DNA from: Chara braunii
Lineage: Eukaryota; Streptophyta; Charophyceae; Charales; Characeae
DNA: 20,556 nucleotides
Reading direction: 5' to 3'
Assembly (NCBI GenBank): GCA_003427395.1
Contig: BFEA01000159.1
Location: forward strand, 2,533,296-2,553,851
The notes beneath the pieces were generated by a model. That model saw nothing but the letters and a program-made list of their open reading frames with translations. It searched no databases and was not told where the DNA came from. Shown here piece by piece: positions 1 through 10,029 of the stretch (the stretch's first letter is position 1; each line of letters opens with the position of its first letter). The position numbers and the translations under genes were made by a program.

Positions 1-1
1 C

Positions 2-121
2 ACCGTTGATAGGGCCTTCGCTCTCTACCACCTGAATGCTCCCGTGGGTAGTATCATAGCCATTCATGTGAATTATGTGCCAACTCGGCCAAAAATCGAG
101 CAAAAAGTGAAACGATCTTAA
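2..121 (+). other. Possible 3' end of an exon entering from the left edge
   Basis: The frame starting at base 2 is open for 39 codons from the window edge to a TAA at 119-121, and GC content falls sharply just after it. The peptide (TVDRAFALYHLNAPVGSIIA, then IHVNYVPTRPKIEQKVKRS) has a mixed, globular-looking composition rather than low-complexity sequence. I do not recognise a family. An open stretch of 39 codons can occur by chance, and no splice acceptor can be judged because the upstream DNA lies outside the window. It could equally be a transposon fragment. Confidence 0.2.
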
Positions 122-1796
122 AAATGTGTCGAAAACCCTTTCTAGCAAATATTATGTTATAGGATTATAAGCGATTTTCAACAGACCGGCAAACAACACA
201 ATTCCAATAAAACAATTGTAAGGCGATCTCAAAAGCTGTAAAAAAAACAATTCTATTGAATACTTATGTATAGGACTATACGTCGTTTTCAACAGTACAC
301 ATTCCTATAAAGCAATTTTGAAGCTAACAGTTCTAAAAAAATACATGTCGTGTAAAACAATAACACAAACAATTTTTGCATCGAATGCATCTTCAAATTA
401 ATATTAGTCGAATGACTCGAATCCAAGTTAAAAATAAAAATTCGACGAAAAATAAAAATAAAAATCTTGTAAATAAAAAAGGTTGCTCATAAAAGAGAGA
501 ACATGTTAAGGCAAACGTAGTCACAAACAAGATAACATGTTAGTCTGCTCATAAAACCCTCGAACACGTTTGCCATGCTACATGACTTATAGCCTTATAG
601 GACTATACACATGGTCTTTTGAAACAATTAAAAAACTGCATATTTTGATTCCTTAATAAACAGTGTTGCGCTTGTTAGTAATTTTTTTGGAAAAAACTTA
701 TTTTTTTCCTCGCCGCTTTCAGTGGTTCAAAAAAGTTACCTTTTTGTTGAAGTTATTTTGCTTCACGTAAAATTTTGCTCATGTGGGAGACCTAAATACT
801 GTACTTTCAGAGTCTTTAATAAATGACTTAAAAAATATTCGTTGTGGTAGAATGAAAGTTTAATTAAAACATTTCATAAACTCGTCCAAACTTCAATTCC
901 ATCTTGAACAAATAGATGTAGTTTGAAGGGAAAACTCATATTTAGACGGAAACTTATCAAATAAAACTTGAAATTTTGGAATTGGACGAACATTGGGATG
1001 ATTTATAAATAAGAATTTTTTTTTTTTAATAAAATATTTTTTCAACTTTTATTTATCATGCGATTTTTTCTGTTGTTTGAAAATTACGTCGATCTACCCC
1101 TCGGCTAGGGGAGATGCTGTCAAAATTCTTGATTTTTTTAAACAAGTATCAAGAATGAGGTAGGAGGATAAAATTATTCCTGACTCACTCAAGCATAGCT
1201 TGAACATTGACATGTGTTGTATTGCATGCCACTTTTTTTTTCAGATTGTTTAAAGGCTTGACTAACTTTAGGCTGATCCTACAAGGGTCATCTTCTATTA
1301 TCGCTTGATAACATATCGGTTTCCAGGTCATTTTCGCAACTCAACCTAACGCCTTAGCCGCTATGGGTTGATTTATTTTGTTGGGTTTTTATCTGGATTT
1401 TTATTAAATGGCCATAAAAAAAAAGACCGGATGTTTTTCTTTTGGAAGGTTGGACGAAGGTTGGGTCTTGTGTGATTAAGGCGAGGGTTGTGAATGCAGA
1501 AAATGGTTTAAGTTGACCCCGGGTAGTGTGTGGTATGTCGATGTTGGCTCTGAGTATGATTGCAGGTATGCTTTGTGATTTGAAGTCAGGATTTGACATT
1601 ATCTCTTATCATTTCTATATTTTGAAGGAAGTCACACTGTGATTATGAGAGTGATCTCCTCATATCCAATAACCCTGTTATATTTATGTTTTTGAGTATT
1701 CGTGCAGTCTACTTTTGCTCCTTAAATTTTTATGGTTGAACGTTGATTTCTGTGACAATTGTCAAAGTCAAACCCCTTGACCTGTTCGAAGGTCTT
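122..1796. other. AT-rich intergenic DNA with no recognisable gene
   Basis: This stretch is strongly AT-rich, with many A and T runs such as the T/A-rich run at 1014-1030. Stops occur in all frames, and the short open frames have no recognisable content. A weak direct repeat is visible within 150-355: blocks around 152 and 264 share TTATG-TATAGGA-TATA followed by GTTTTCAACAG. No promoter, RNA gene or transposon end could be supported. Confidence 0.6.
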
Positions 1797-2184
1797 CGAA
1801 GATAGAGCCCCGTTCCCAAAGTCAGAGATGTTTGGCCACCACAAAGGGTCGAGGCCCGCCTACCACTCCTCTCAATAGTGTGCAGAAGAGACTAGGACTC
1901 GCAATCGCCTTTGTGATTGTCTAGCATTATGAGATTCACCCCTCAAAGGCGAGTGTCATCCAACACTTGAGAGTATCTAACACGACCCTCCGAAGATAGA
2001 GCCCCGTTCCCAAAGTCAAAGACGTTTGACCACCACAAAGGGTTAAGGCCGGCCTACCACTCCTCTCAACAGTGTGCAGAAGAGGGTAGGACTCGCAATC
2101 GCCTTTGTGATTGTCTAACATTACGAGAATAACCCCTCAAAGGCGAGTGTCATCCGACGCTTGAGTGTCCAACACGACCCTCAA
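1797..2184. repeat. 194-bp tandem duplication, two copies
   Basis: The unit at 1797-1990 is repeated at 1991-2184 with an offset of 194 bases. Both copies carry GATAGAGCCCCGTTCCCAAA near the start, then CCTACCACTCCTCTCAA, GGACTCGCAATCGCCTTTGT and CCCCTCAAAGGCGAGTGTCA in the same order. The differences are mostly scattered single-base changes, many of them C/T or G/A, plus a few small indels. Open frames are short and stops interrupt both copies, so this looks like a non-coding tandem duplication of moderate age. The unit length is close to that of some plant satellites, but two copies alone do not make a satellite array. Confidence 0.85.
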
Positions 2185-2517
2185 AATCCTTGAGGATCGC
2201 GTGGTCATGGGAACCACATGGTACGCCATGATTGTAACCGCTTGGGTATTCATCCATGGCTGGTGGATATGACGAAGTCTACGTTGCTGTGATATTTATT
2301 CAGAGTCGCGTATGTTAAGCCCGCCTAATTATTTCGTTGGAAGTTATGTGTCGAATGTGAACAAGGGACTAAGCGTGATTCAAGTATGAAGCCTGATTTT
2401 GCTTTGTGAAGTGTATTATGTGGTTAGGTTGACCATCCTATACGACTGACGCCTCCGGTGACGATTCACGTACGGGTCTGATTCGGGCGTTAACCGCGCA
2501 TACCCCTTATGTTACAG
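2185..2517. other. Unannotated spacer
   Basis: No open frame, RNA motif, inverted repeat or similarity to the other repeats in this window was found here. Confidence 0.5.
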
Positions 2518-3900
2518 CAAACGAGAAACGTCCTCGGTTGGGCCATCTCTGCAATTGCAAACGAAAAACTTTCGTACATGGTTCGGTAGCTCGGTGGGGA
2601 TACAACCACCTAAGGGATAGTGATAACTTCCACAGATGAAGGGTAAGTTGTACTTCGTGTGACCCTATCTTATCGTAGCGGTTCGCGAGAGGTATGGCTG
2701 ACGCACTCGGCCAGAGCGGCAACACTTTGCTACAAAGTTCTGCAAAATCTTGCGTGACGTGGTCGGGAGGGTCCTCCTGCGGAACAAATGCGGTTGACAA
2801 CGCGCTTCGTTCCATTGCTTTGGCTACCTTAGGGTTGCGTTTTGCGCATCTATGTCGTAAAAAATCTAAAAGAAAATGAAGAAACACCCCCGTGGTGGGC
2901 AATGGTTTTTGGCGTTCGTATCAAGGTGTCGCATTTTCGGTGGCGGGTGACCAAGGTGCAAGTGGGTTTTAGGGGCAAAAAGTTTTGGGGGACTGACCGT
3001 TGGCGATATTGTGGACGACCTACAACTAACGCTCATGGAACGGAGGCTTTTGGAAAAGGGAACAACTGGTCATCAAGTGGATCAATAGCTGAGGGCGTTT
3101 GCAACTGCACGTAAAAACTTTAACACGTGGGTTCCAGAACCGAGGGTGTTTACTCAATCGCTGTAGTATAGACCTGCATGGTTACAAGGTGGATCCCATG
3201 TAAAAACTTCCACACCTGGGTTCCTCGTCTAGCGCTCGTGGAACAGAGGTTCCCTCGTAAAGCGAGAGTCCTCCTGACCACGTCACACATGAGTTTGCAG
3301 TACCGGTCCTTGGCGATATTGTGAACGACCTACAACAAGCACTCGTGGAACTGAGGCTTTTGGAAAAGGGAACAACCGGTCATCAGATGGAAGTGGTGTC
3401 GAGCCTATTGGATCCTGCCTTTTCCACAAAAGTGAGAGCTCTCATGACCACGTCACGCATGATTCAAAAAATAACTAAAGGCAACTTAGAGAAAAAAATA
3501 ATTTTGTAAGCCGCCGAGACGAATGTGGTTACGCTGTCACCTCGCCGGTCTAACTTGTTGCGTCAACCGTACCTCTCACGGTCCCCTACAACAAGATAGG
3601 TTCCCATGAGGCACAAGTTACATTTCCTACGGGGTTGTCACCACCCTCGGGGGCGCATCCCTATCGAGCTATTGACCTACGTGTGAAAGTTTTTACGTGC
3701 AGTTGTAAATGTAGTATAGACCTCGACAGGTTGCTTGTTCGTTGTAGTATAGACACGCATGGTTATAACGTTGTTTAGACGAGGGAACCAACATAAAAAC
3801 TTTGACACGTCTGCAATCGGTCATCAGGTGGATCTCTGGCCGAGGGCGTTTGCTCGTTCGCTGTAGTATAAAAACGCATGGTTATAACGCTGTCTAGACG
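2518..3900. repeat. Decayed modular repeat with direct and inverted copies
   Basis: Several modules recur here. The block at 3000-3083 (TGGCGATATTGTGGACGACC onward) returns at 3310-3392 in the same orientation with few changes. A second block around 3545-3690, containing ACCTCTC, ACAAGATAGG and GTGAAAGTTTTTACG, matches the reverse complement of about 2560-2700. The sequence GACCACGTCAC lies at about 3280 and 3447, with its reverse complement near 2754. GTAGTATA with GCATGGTTA-type context recurs near 3163, 3743 and 3863. The plus-strand frame at 3310-3509 reads DIVNDLQQALVELRLLEKG, leucine- and charge-rich, and the matching frame at 3000 reads DIVDDLQLTLMERRLLEKG before stops. This suggests a decayed mobile element or gene-fragment array. 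No protein family could be named. Confidence 0.65.
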
Positions 3901-5205
3901 CGAATATTGTTCGTTCCCTAGGGCGTTGATCTCCTAATTACGAACTGAAGTCGGTCGATTAAGACAATTTCGACAAGGCATGAAACCCCAAATAACCCTA
4001 GTTCTTTAGATATTATTTAAAAGATAGTTACTAAACTCAACTATATTAAAATAGTTGGACCGTATTCAACTTCGATGAAAGGACATACATAGTTAGAGAA
4101 ATAGTCTCTATGAGTATCGTAGTCTGTATCGTGAACAAACGTTTTGGAGAAAAACGTTCACATATCACAAGGTAGAGTACAAAATTGAAATTATAGCGGA
4201 CGAACTGAGTAGTTTCGAGTACCAGAAGTTAAATCAACGTAGGGTTGGACATAAAAAATAGTTGATAAGGTAGTCATGTTATCTTAGTTTTTGACTTCAA
4301 GTTGACGAGTTGAGCCTCCAACGTTATCCATTTCATTCTTATATTGACTAATGGTACCTAAGTTGTACTAGTCCTTTGTACCTCGAGCGAAGGTGGGTGC
4401 GAGCAACTTGTGCATGGCGATATCTTATAGCTCATCACAAACTCTCTCGTTTATCTTCTTTGTTGGAAAATTATCCATTGCTCTGAATGAAATGAGCAAC
4501 ATCGCATCCGAAGAGGGTAGCAATAATGGCCTATTGTGAAATATCATTTGTTGTCATGCGCCTTCCAATCCAATTTTTAATCTTCTGTTCGACCATACTT
4601 CAACAACCCGTGTAGCCTGCCTAAAGTAAGGGTTAACTAGGAGTTTTGTTGATTGCCTTTTCCCAAAGAATGCCACTTCCGGATTTGTCAACCATATGTT
4701 CACATTTCTTACGACATGAATTCATCCATGAGAGTGACTCCTAACGCGCGTCCATATTAAATTAGTTTTTTCACAAATCGGACTTTTTAAGTCGTTTGTA
4801 TCCCATTCGATGGTGGCACATAAGGCGGGCATTTGTAAGGTCGCTAAATTAGTCCCCTTATGCTTGCGACTTAAGGAAAGTGGATACCCCTCTTAGTTAT
4901 TGCGCGTCCAACCCTTTAGGAAGTGGTCTGAGGTACTCCTCCTTTGTGCCCGAGCACAAGACTCGGATCTCAAAAGTTGGGCCGTCTCCTATAAATCGAT
5001 AGAATATCCCCCCGTAAAAACGGTCCACTCTGGGTCGATAATGTGGTCGGTTCCTAAAGTAACGAACCCCCGCCCCAGATGTTTCATAAAGGGAGGGAAA
5101 CTCTCAAACTTTGAGTGAAATCATTCACCCCTTCCGTCCTTGCAAAGGTAGCTTAGACAAAAATGAGTCAGAGTAGGTAGAGGATGAAAAATCATTTCGT
5201 CAGAT
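3901..5205. other. Unannotated low-GC region
   Basis: There are stops in all frames and no recognisable protein, RNA or transposon signature. The open frame at about 4900-5118 begins with a non-ATG codon, contains no known motif and is short enough to be chance. Short fragments on the minus strand around 4400-4620 look weakly protein-like but are broken by stops. Confidence 0.5.
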
Positions 5206-5217
5206 TTAGAAGGATAA

Positions 5218-5345
5218 GTCGATGAGGACGGCGGGAATGGCAACAACGATAACAACAACTACATTCATCATGATAATGGAATAGGAGGAGGGAACATTAG
5301 CATGCGTGCGACTATGAATAACAATGATTGCAACAACGGTAATAG
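5218..5345 (+). repeat. AAC/AAT-rich trinucleotide-like patch
   Basis: The plus strand is rich in AAC, AAT and GGN triplets (for example AACAACGATAACAACAACTA). One frame reads as an asparagine- and glycine-rich segment, such as DEDGGNGNNDNNNYIHH, up to a TGA near 5426. Similar Asn-rich tracts occur in real regulatory proteins, but no flanking domain is visible, so a degenerate trinucleotide repeat is the safer reading. Confidence 0.4.
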
Positions 5346-5548
5346 CAGTAGCGAGTGTTATCCCTCTTTCCCCAACATCCCCCTTTTGTTCTCCCTCCCG
5401 GTGTACGTGGCGTCCGATTGGGGGTGAGTGGGTTGGATGACCGGAACGTGTTGTAATATGAAGGTAAGATGGGGATGCCGGGGGTGGGATGGGTGGATAA
5501 TCGGGTCGCAAGGTGTGCTTGGCAGCATAGGGCACGTATCAATTGCTC

Positions 5549-6089
5549 TTGCCAAGTGTTTTTGGCGATTTCACGGCTTGCGACGGGTATAGAATATAGG
5601 AATGGCCACGTGGCAGACCAGGTAAACTGGTGTGANTGATTATTGTTTTGCCGCGTGGAGTTCGTTAATTCAATTTCATCAACTATTTCCTGTTTGATTG
5701 TGCCTACCATTAGTACCTCTTCGCCTGTGTGAGTTTTTATATTTTCACGATCGGAGGGGGGAAATAGGGATAGGTAACTTTACAANACGGATGAAAATAG
5801 AAATTCTGGATNTNNTNCGGGGTTTTTGCCAAGTGTTTTTGGCGATTTCACGGCTTGCGACGGGTATAGAATATAGGAATGGCCACGTGGCAGACCAGGT
5901 AAACTGGTGTGANTGATTATTGTTTTGCCGCGTGGAGTTCGTTAATTCAATTTCATCAACTATTTCCTGTTTGATTGTGCCTACCATTAGTACCTCTTCG
6001 CCTGTGTGAGTTTTTATATTTTCACGATCGGAGGGGGGAAATAGGGATAGGTAACTTTACAATACGGATGAAAATAGAAATTCTGGATC
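5549..6089. repeat. Identical direct duplication at 277-bp offset, probable assembly artefact
   Basis: About 262 bases starting at 5549 are repeated starting at 5826. Every determined base appears identical, including GCCAAGTGTTTTTGGCGATT at the start and GAAATAGAAATTC-like sequence at the end. An ambiguous base lies at the same internal place in both copies (5636 and 5913), and the ambiguity at 5786 corresponds to T at 6063. Copy 1 ends in a run of scattered Ns (5812-5817) and copy 2 begins about 10 bases later. This is the pattern expected when two overlapping contig ends are placed side by side instead of being merged. A very recent tandem duplication is the alternative. Confidence 0.8.
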
Positions 6090-6094
6090 TTGTT

Positions 6095-7142
6095 CCTTTA
6101 TTGAGTTAATGAAGTATGTGCCATCGCGGTGTACCCCGTCCATTTCCAAAGTGCAGCGATGCCACCAGATAGCCCAGAGAATGACTCGCTGTCCAACTTT
6201 AAAGTTTAAACATATTTTTTCTTAAAGGTGGTAACCTGCACTGGAGCCCATGCTTTGCAGAGGAGTGCTCTCCAGTCCCATGGCCAGAGATGTGAGGTGC
6301 CCATTCGTCTCAAGAGGCGGTCCCACCACCTCCACAACAATTTTGTTGTCGGGCATTGCAGAAACATATGCTCTATGGTCTCAGGCCATTTCCTGGACGA
6401 AAAAGATTATGTACATAGCCTGCACTAGGGTAGTGCCAACCCTTTTTGTTCCAGGTGCGTTCTATCAATTATCCAATCATTTGTTGACAGACACCTGTGC
6501 TCCAACTGCCATGGTAGCGAAGCTAGTTTTGTTGGCATATCCTTATTGGCCTTAAACCACTTAATTGGCCACATGTTAGCCTTTCCTATATTAAGATGTT
6601 TCATCCAGCGCGCCTCCATTACATCCTTCAGGTTAACTTTTGGTCTCAGCATCCGGTAAGTGGCTTTGACCGAAAGAGTATATAACCACCTTTCCCCGGA
6701 TCTTTCCTTACTATATTGAATAGTCCATATCCACTCATTTGGATCCAGGGGGAGTTCCTGTATTGGCTTATTTGGTTTATATGCCTTCCATTGATCTTTT
6801 TCTTTAAGGACTTGGATACGGAATACCCCCGACTTCGGGTACCATTCAGTTTCATATGGTTGTACTCGTTCTAAGTTGTTATCTGCCCTTATTCTGAATC
6901 ACTTCCTGTTCTTCCCCGACTCTCGCTGGTCGGGTATATACAATATTCCCGATCACCCCCTCTGTCCCCTGAAAACCTACCCAATCCCCTTCCTCCACTG
7001 ATGGTCCTTTGCGAAGGGTCCGGACCCAATCTAGGGGGAGAGAGAAGATAATCGTATCCAGTGCCTCTCCCACCATATGGCAGTACCTCAGTTTCTCCCT
7101 TAATCGGGTTTTCGACAACCAGTCTTTGACGTCTTTACTTTT
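6095..7142 (-). pseudogene. LINE retrotransposon 3' ORF fragment with zf-RVT domain (copy L)
   Basis: On the minus strand this segment encodes the region after the reverse transcriptase in a plant non-LTR retrotransposon. In order it contains KLRYCHMVGEALDTI and LRKGPSVEEGDWVGF (about 7100-6960), VFRIQVLKEKDQWKAY (about 6820-6770), LYTLSVKATYRMLRPKVNL, then WMKHLNIGKANMWPIKWF, LEHRCLSTNDW, the zinc-ligand pattern CRLC...EHMFLQCP and a W-rich tail ending near VILWAIWWHRCTLEMDG. The zf-RVT domain is thought to bind nucleic acid in LINE ORF2 proteins. The copy is dead: TAG lies at 6425-6427 where tryptophan is expected just before CRLC, TAA lies at 6407-6409, and frames shift near 6195-6215 and between about 6850 and 6900. 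It is truncated at about 7142 by a poly-A/T-rich stretch. No RT palm domain is present. It is clearly related to, but diverged from, copy R at 18530-20311. Confidence 0.85.
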
Positions 7143-7232
7143 TTTTTTTCTTTTTTTTCTCGTTGGCCAAAGCCAACGATCACTTCATTTTCGTGGAACG
7201 TAGCTACGACCCCTCCCCCCCTCCCTAAAAAA
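7138..7232. repeat. Poly-T tract followed by C-rich and A-rich tracts
   Basis: A T-rich run interrupted by C (7138-7160) is followed about 50 bases later by CCCCTCCCCCCCTCCC and an A-rich run. The T-run lies exactly at the 5' truncation point of LINE copy L as read on the minus strand. It may be the poly-A tail of another retroelement insertion or simple low-complexity sequence. Confidence 0.55.
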
Positions 7233-7338
7233 AAGAAAAACTGTAGACTTAGGTTAAATCCCCTTCGGGGATTGAAAAACATTTAGATTATTTCTCAATT
7301 TATGCCTGTCATCCTTGCACAGGGCCATATTCATCCAC

Positions 7339-7391
7339 GCGACCGATTTCAGCCGCGCGATCTTAAGGATCGCGCATCTGAAATCAGTCGC
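7339..7391. repeat. 53-bp imperfect palindrome
   Basis: The left arm GCGACCGATTTCAGC (continuing CGCGCGATC) pairs with the right arm GATCGCGCATCTGAAATC followed by AGTCGC, leaving a small TTAAG centre. Arms of about 25 bases differ at about three positions. This can form a cruciform or a strong hairpin transcript. No U-run follows it and there is no adjacent gene, so a terminator role is not indicated. Confidence 0.8.
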
Positions 7392-8180
7392 GCCGTGATG
7401 CCCTGACCCACAGTTAGCTCCCATAATGTAGCTAGCACCAATCGTAGCGCGGTCATGTCTCATTCCCCATATCTGCGACATGGCAGTCTGATGCATTAGC
7501 CTACTGGGCCAGCTCCTTTCACAAAAGTTAAAAGGGCAGCGGCATGCTTTGCCTGCCTCACCCCTCCGCACGAACAGTCGCATGCCTATGGCTTGGGCAG
7601 AGACTCGATCCGCCAGGTTGAAGTGTTGGGCACACCAGATTCTTGGTGGAATCGAACCCCGAGGCCCATCAATTAATAAAAATAAATAAACAAACGTCCC
7701 GTTTCTTCCCTCGCTGCCGTTCCATTTCCTAGCGCGATCATTCCTCTTAGCCTACTTAGACTTTGAATTGCGCGGCTATAACTTTTAACATTCCCATGAT
7801 CGCGAGCTTCCACGGCCCTATCAGGAATCGCGTCTGTCAGGTCACACTGCTGATTACCGCCATTATCCTCGGACGTTACAAGCGTCCGCACTACTAAGGT
7901 TAAAAAAAAAGTTTTTGTCTCTCGGTCATAGGCTAGTATGAATAAACTTTTGGCAAGCATCGATCTCATCAAGTCATTCAATTCAAAAACATGTTTACAG
8001 AAGCCAGACAACGTCTGACTTTGAGAAATACCGGACAGATACCCTTGTTAGGGTTTGTGCCCCGACAACTCTAGTCACCCGACAACATTTCCCCGCCAAA
8101 ATAATGTTGTCTGCCACCTCAAAAATTCGGTAGGATCTCTACATTAAAAAATACTGCGCCGCCATCGTATTGAAAATTTG
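7392..8180. other. Unannotated spacer
   Basis: Open frames on the minus strand (about 7254-7583 and 7673-8011) have no recognisable motifs and lack codon-level support. A perfect pol III B-box-like sequence on the minus strand at about 7645-7660 is discussed under rejected items. Otherwise nothing could be supported. Confidence 0.45.
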
Positions 8181-8186
8181 GCAGCA

Positions 8187-8248
8187 CCTCCCCTTAGGGA
8201 GGCCTTCACACCGCCGCAACACTTCAGCAACACCTTCCCTTAGGAAGG
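8187..8248. repeat. Pair of CTTA-loop hairpins with compensatory stem changes
   Basis: Two 16-base hairpins lie 46 bases apart: CCTCCC-CTTA-GGGAGG at 8187-8202 and CCTTCC-CTTA-GGAAGG at 8233-8248. Both sit in the shared context CAGCA(A)CACCT...GGCCT. The stems differ by one base pair in which both sides have changed (C-G to T-A), so pairing is kept. The sequence shows a diverged direct repeat. A structural constraint is inference from a single changed pair. Confidence 0.6.
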
Positions 8249-8662
8249 CCTCAACGTCACCGTCGCGAACTACGATTATGGCTCTGGCTGCCTGCTATGG
8301 TTGTAGCTGCCCAACTCCAACCCCAACCTCCTTGCAGACCACCAACTCTACCAGCATCTCCACCAGCAGTTCCTCCCTCAGCTCCCTCAACATCTAGCCA
8401 ACACCCAACAGAATGAGTGTGGGCAGCACCTCCACATAATGTGAGGCAGCTGAGGGAACCGCTGCCTTTTCTGCTGGAGTTGTGTGATCAGCATTTCAGC
8501 CCCCCGGCTAAAAATTGGACTCCTCCCGAACCCTTGATCTGGAGCAAAGACCAAGGGTCACAAAATTAAGCTTTTCCTTTGAAAAGGCCAAGGCCCTTCA
8601 ATGCCCAATGCACCTGGGGTTTTTCCAGGCCGCATGCATCAAGGAAAGGTTGCACCAAACCC

Positions 8663-8790
8663 TTCCTCGTAGCACTGCTCCAATACACAGTTACCTCCTC
8701 AACTATGCACCTATGCAAACTTACAACCACTTTCATGGTCATTTTCCTCGTAGCACTGCTCCAACATATACCTCCTCAACACGGGCAGCC
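8663..8790. repeat. 81-bp-offset direct repeat
   Basis: TTCCTCGTAGCACTGCTCCAA occurs at 8663 and again at 8744, and in both places it is followed within about 10-12 bases by ACCTCCTCAAC. The rest of the unit is poorly conserved. This looks like a small old tandem duplication and is not coding in any recognisable way. Confidence 0.75.
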
Positions 8791-9149
8791 CAGTGCCACA
8801 GTCCTACACATACCACACACTCAATAAAATGTACCGTCCCACGATCGCGGCCACGTTCACGACCGTCTTCTTTATCCCTTGCTACAACCCATTCATCCCC
8901 CAGACTCGTTGAGTCCCAAGGGCGGGCAAAAGCACCCCCCCAAAAAAAAAAAAAAACTTACCTTTGTGCTGAATCTAGCCGCAATCACGTCCAAAACCTT
9001 GTTGTTCTTTTTATGGCCCTGCCAATCAGGCAGGGCACATGAATGGGTGTCTGCTACTCACCTACATACACTCTCCAACATTGGATAGTTCCACATCTGC
9101 AACCTCGGTTATTTGGAAGGTCCTCCCCAAATGAAGGATGGGATGTTGA

Positions 9150-10029
9150 GGGCCTCGCCACACCACCCCCGAATCCCCAAAAAAAATTGGGAACACTCCC
9201 GAGTGTCAGAAGACGCAACAATCCACTCGGGAGAGTGCTTCGCCATAGGGCCTCGCCACACCTATCTCCAAAACCCTGATTTGGAGAGAAGCAGCATCGC
9301 TACACCAACTCCCGAAAATCGCTGTCAGAAACAAATTCGAGAGCTGTCAGAACTAGAACTTTGTGACTTGCCCCGCCTGCAAAGCAGCCGATTTCGGGAG
9401 TAGTCCGAGACTCCTCCCATTTCAGCCCGAAACTGGAGAGTGCGCTGCGACCAACAACTATCTGCCCACACCATTTTGTTGTAAGCGGTTCAAGAGCACT
9501 CTTGAACCGTGAAGGTCCTCTCAGACCTTGGTCGGGCCAACCACCCGCCCACTCCACCAGTTTGTGGAGCGGCCTCACAGCCACACTGCTTTCTCCAGAA
9601 ATGTCGGGTCTCTTCGGACGAATTGGAGACTGCCCCCTTCGAAAGCGCAGTGTCGTGACGAGGCCTCTCAAACTTTTTTTTCCTATCTCCCACGTTTGCG
9701 AGCGCTCCCAAACTTTTTCAAGTTTTGGGGATAGGTGTGGCGAGGCCCATACTCTGCTCCGGAAACCACCACTCTCAAAATCTAAGGTTGGCAAACCATA
9801 GGGATAGTAACTTCTCCCACACGAATTTCCGTTTCAGACTTCGAGAGGGTTCAAGAGTTCTTGAGCCCACTGGCCGAGGTCTTCCGGAATCACACTTTTG
9901 CAGGCTGAAGGAAAAGTGGATTTCGGGAGTGCTCTCGGAATCTAAACTGTGACAGGTCCCGAGTTCCCACTGACACACTACTTTTGGGAGTGAGTGCGGG
10001 GATGCTCCACTATTTTCGTGGCAAGGCCC
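9150..10029. mobile_element. GGGCC-family foldback DNA element 1, interrupted by element 2
   Basis: The left end GGGCCTCGCCAC at 9150 and the right end GTGGCAAGGCCC ending at 10029 form a 12-base terminal inverted repeat with one mismatch. They are flanked by TGA at 9147-9149 and TGA at 10030-10032, a 3-bp target-site duplication. Subterminal sequence on both sides repeats ACTCCCGA-like motifs in both orientations. No transposase is encoded, so the element is non-autonomous. A second member of the same family (9248-9748) has inserted into it. Without that insertion it would be about 376 bp. Confidence 0.7.
9248..9748. mobile_element. GGGCC-family foldback DNA element 2, nested in element 1
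   Basis: The left end begins GGGCCTCGCCACACCTATCT and the right end, read inverted, begins GGGCCTCGCCACACCTATCC, each continuing CCAAAA. This gives a 26-base terminal inverted repeat with one mismatch. ATA precedes it at 9245-9247 and follows it at 9749-9751. A second copy of the tip motif, ATCGCTACACC followed by AACTCCCGAAAATC, occurs about 43 bases inside the left end. The 501-bp interior contains mirrored ACTCCCGAAA / TTTCGGGAGT motifs and no coding capacity. It is a clean example of the family and is younger than its host element at 9150-10029. Confidence 0.85.

Noticed and set aside
5698-5987. Minus-strand MVGTIKQEIVDEIELTNSTRQ, similar over a few residues to VGTIRQN in LINE copy R
   Set aside because: The match is too short. 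This segment lies downstream of the LINE copy L ORF end, and the rest of the frame does not align.
7254-7282. AATCCCC-TTC-GGGGATT hairpin as a bacterial-type terminator
   Set aside because: The window is eukaryotic and repeat-rich, and no gene ends there. The hairpin is short and is not followed by a U-run on the plus strand.
7640-7665. Minus-strand GGTTCGATTCC, a perfect pol III B-box, suggesting a tRNA or SINE
   Set aside because: The five bases on either side do not form a T-stem, no A-box is found 30-60 bases upstream, and no acceptor stem or cloverleaf can be drawn. It could be a SINE relic but is not supported.
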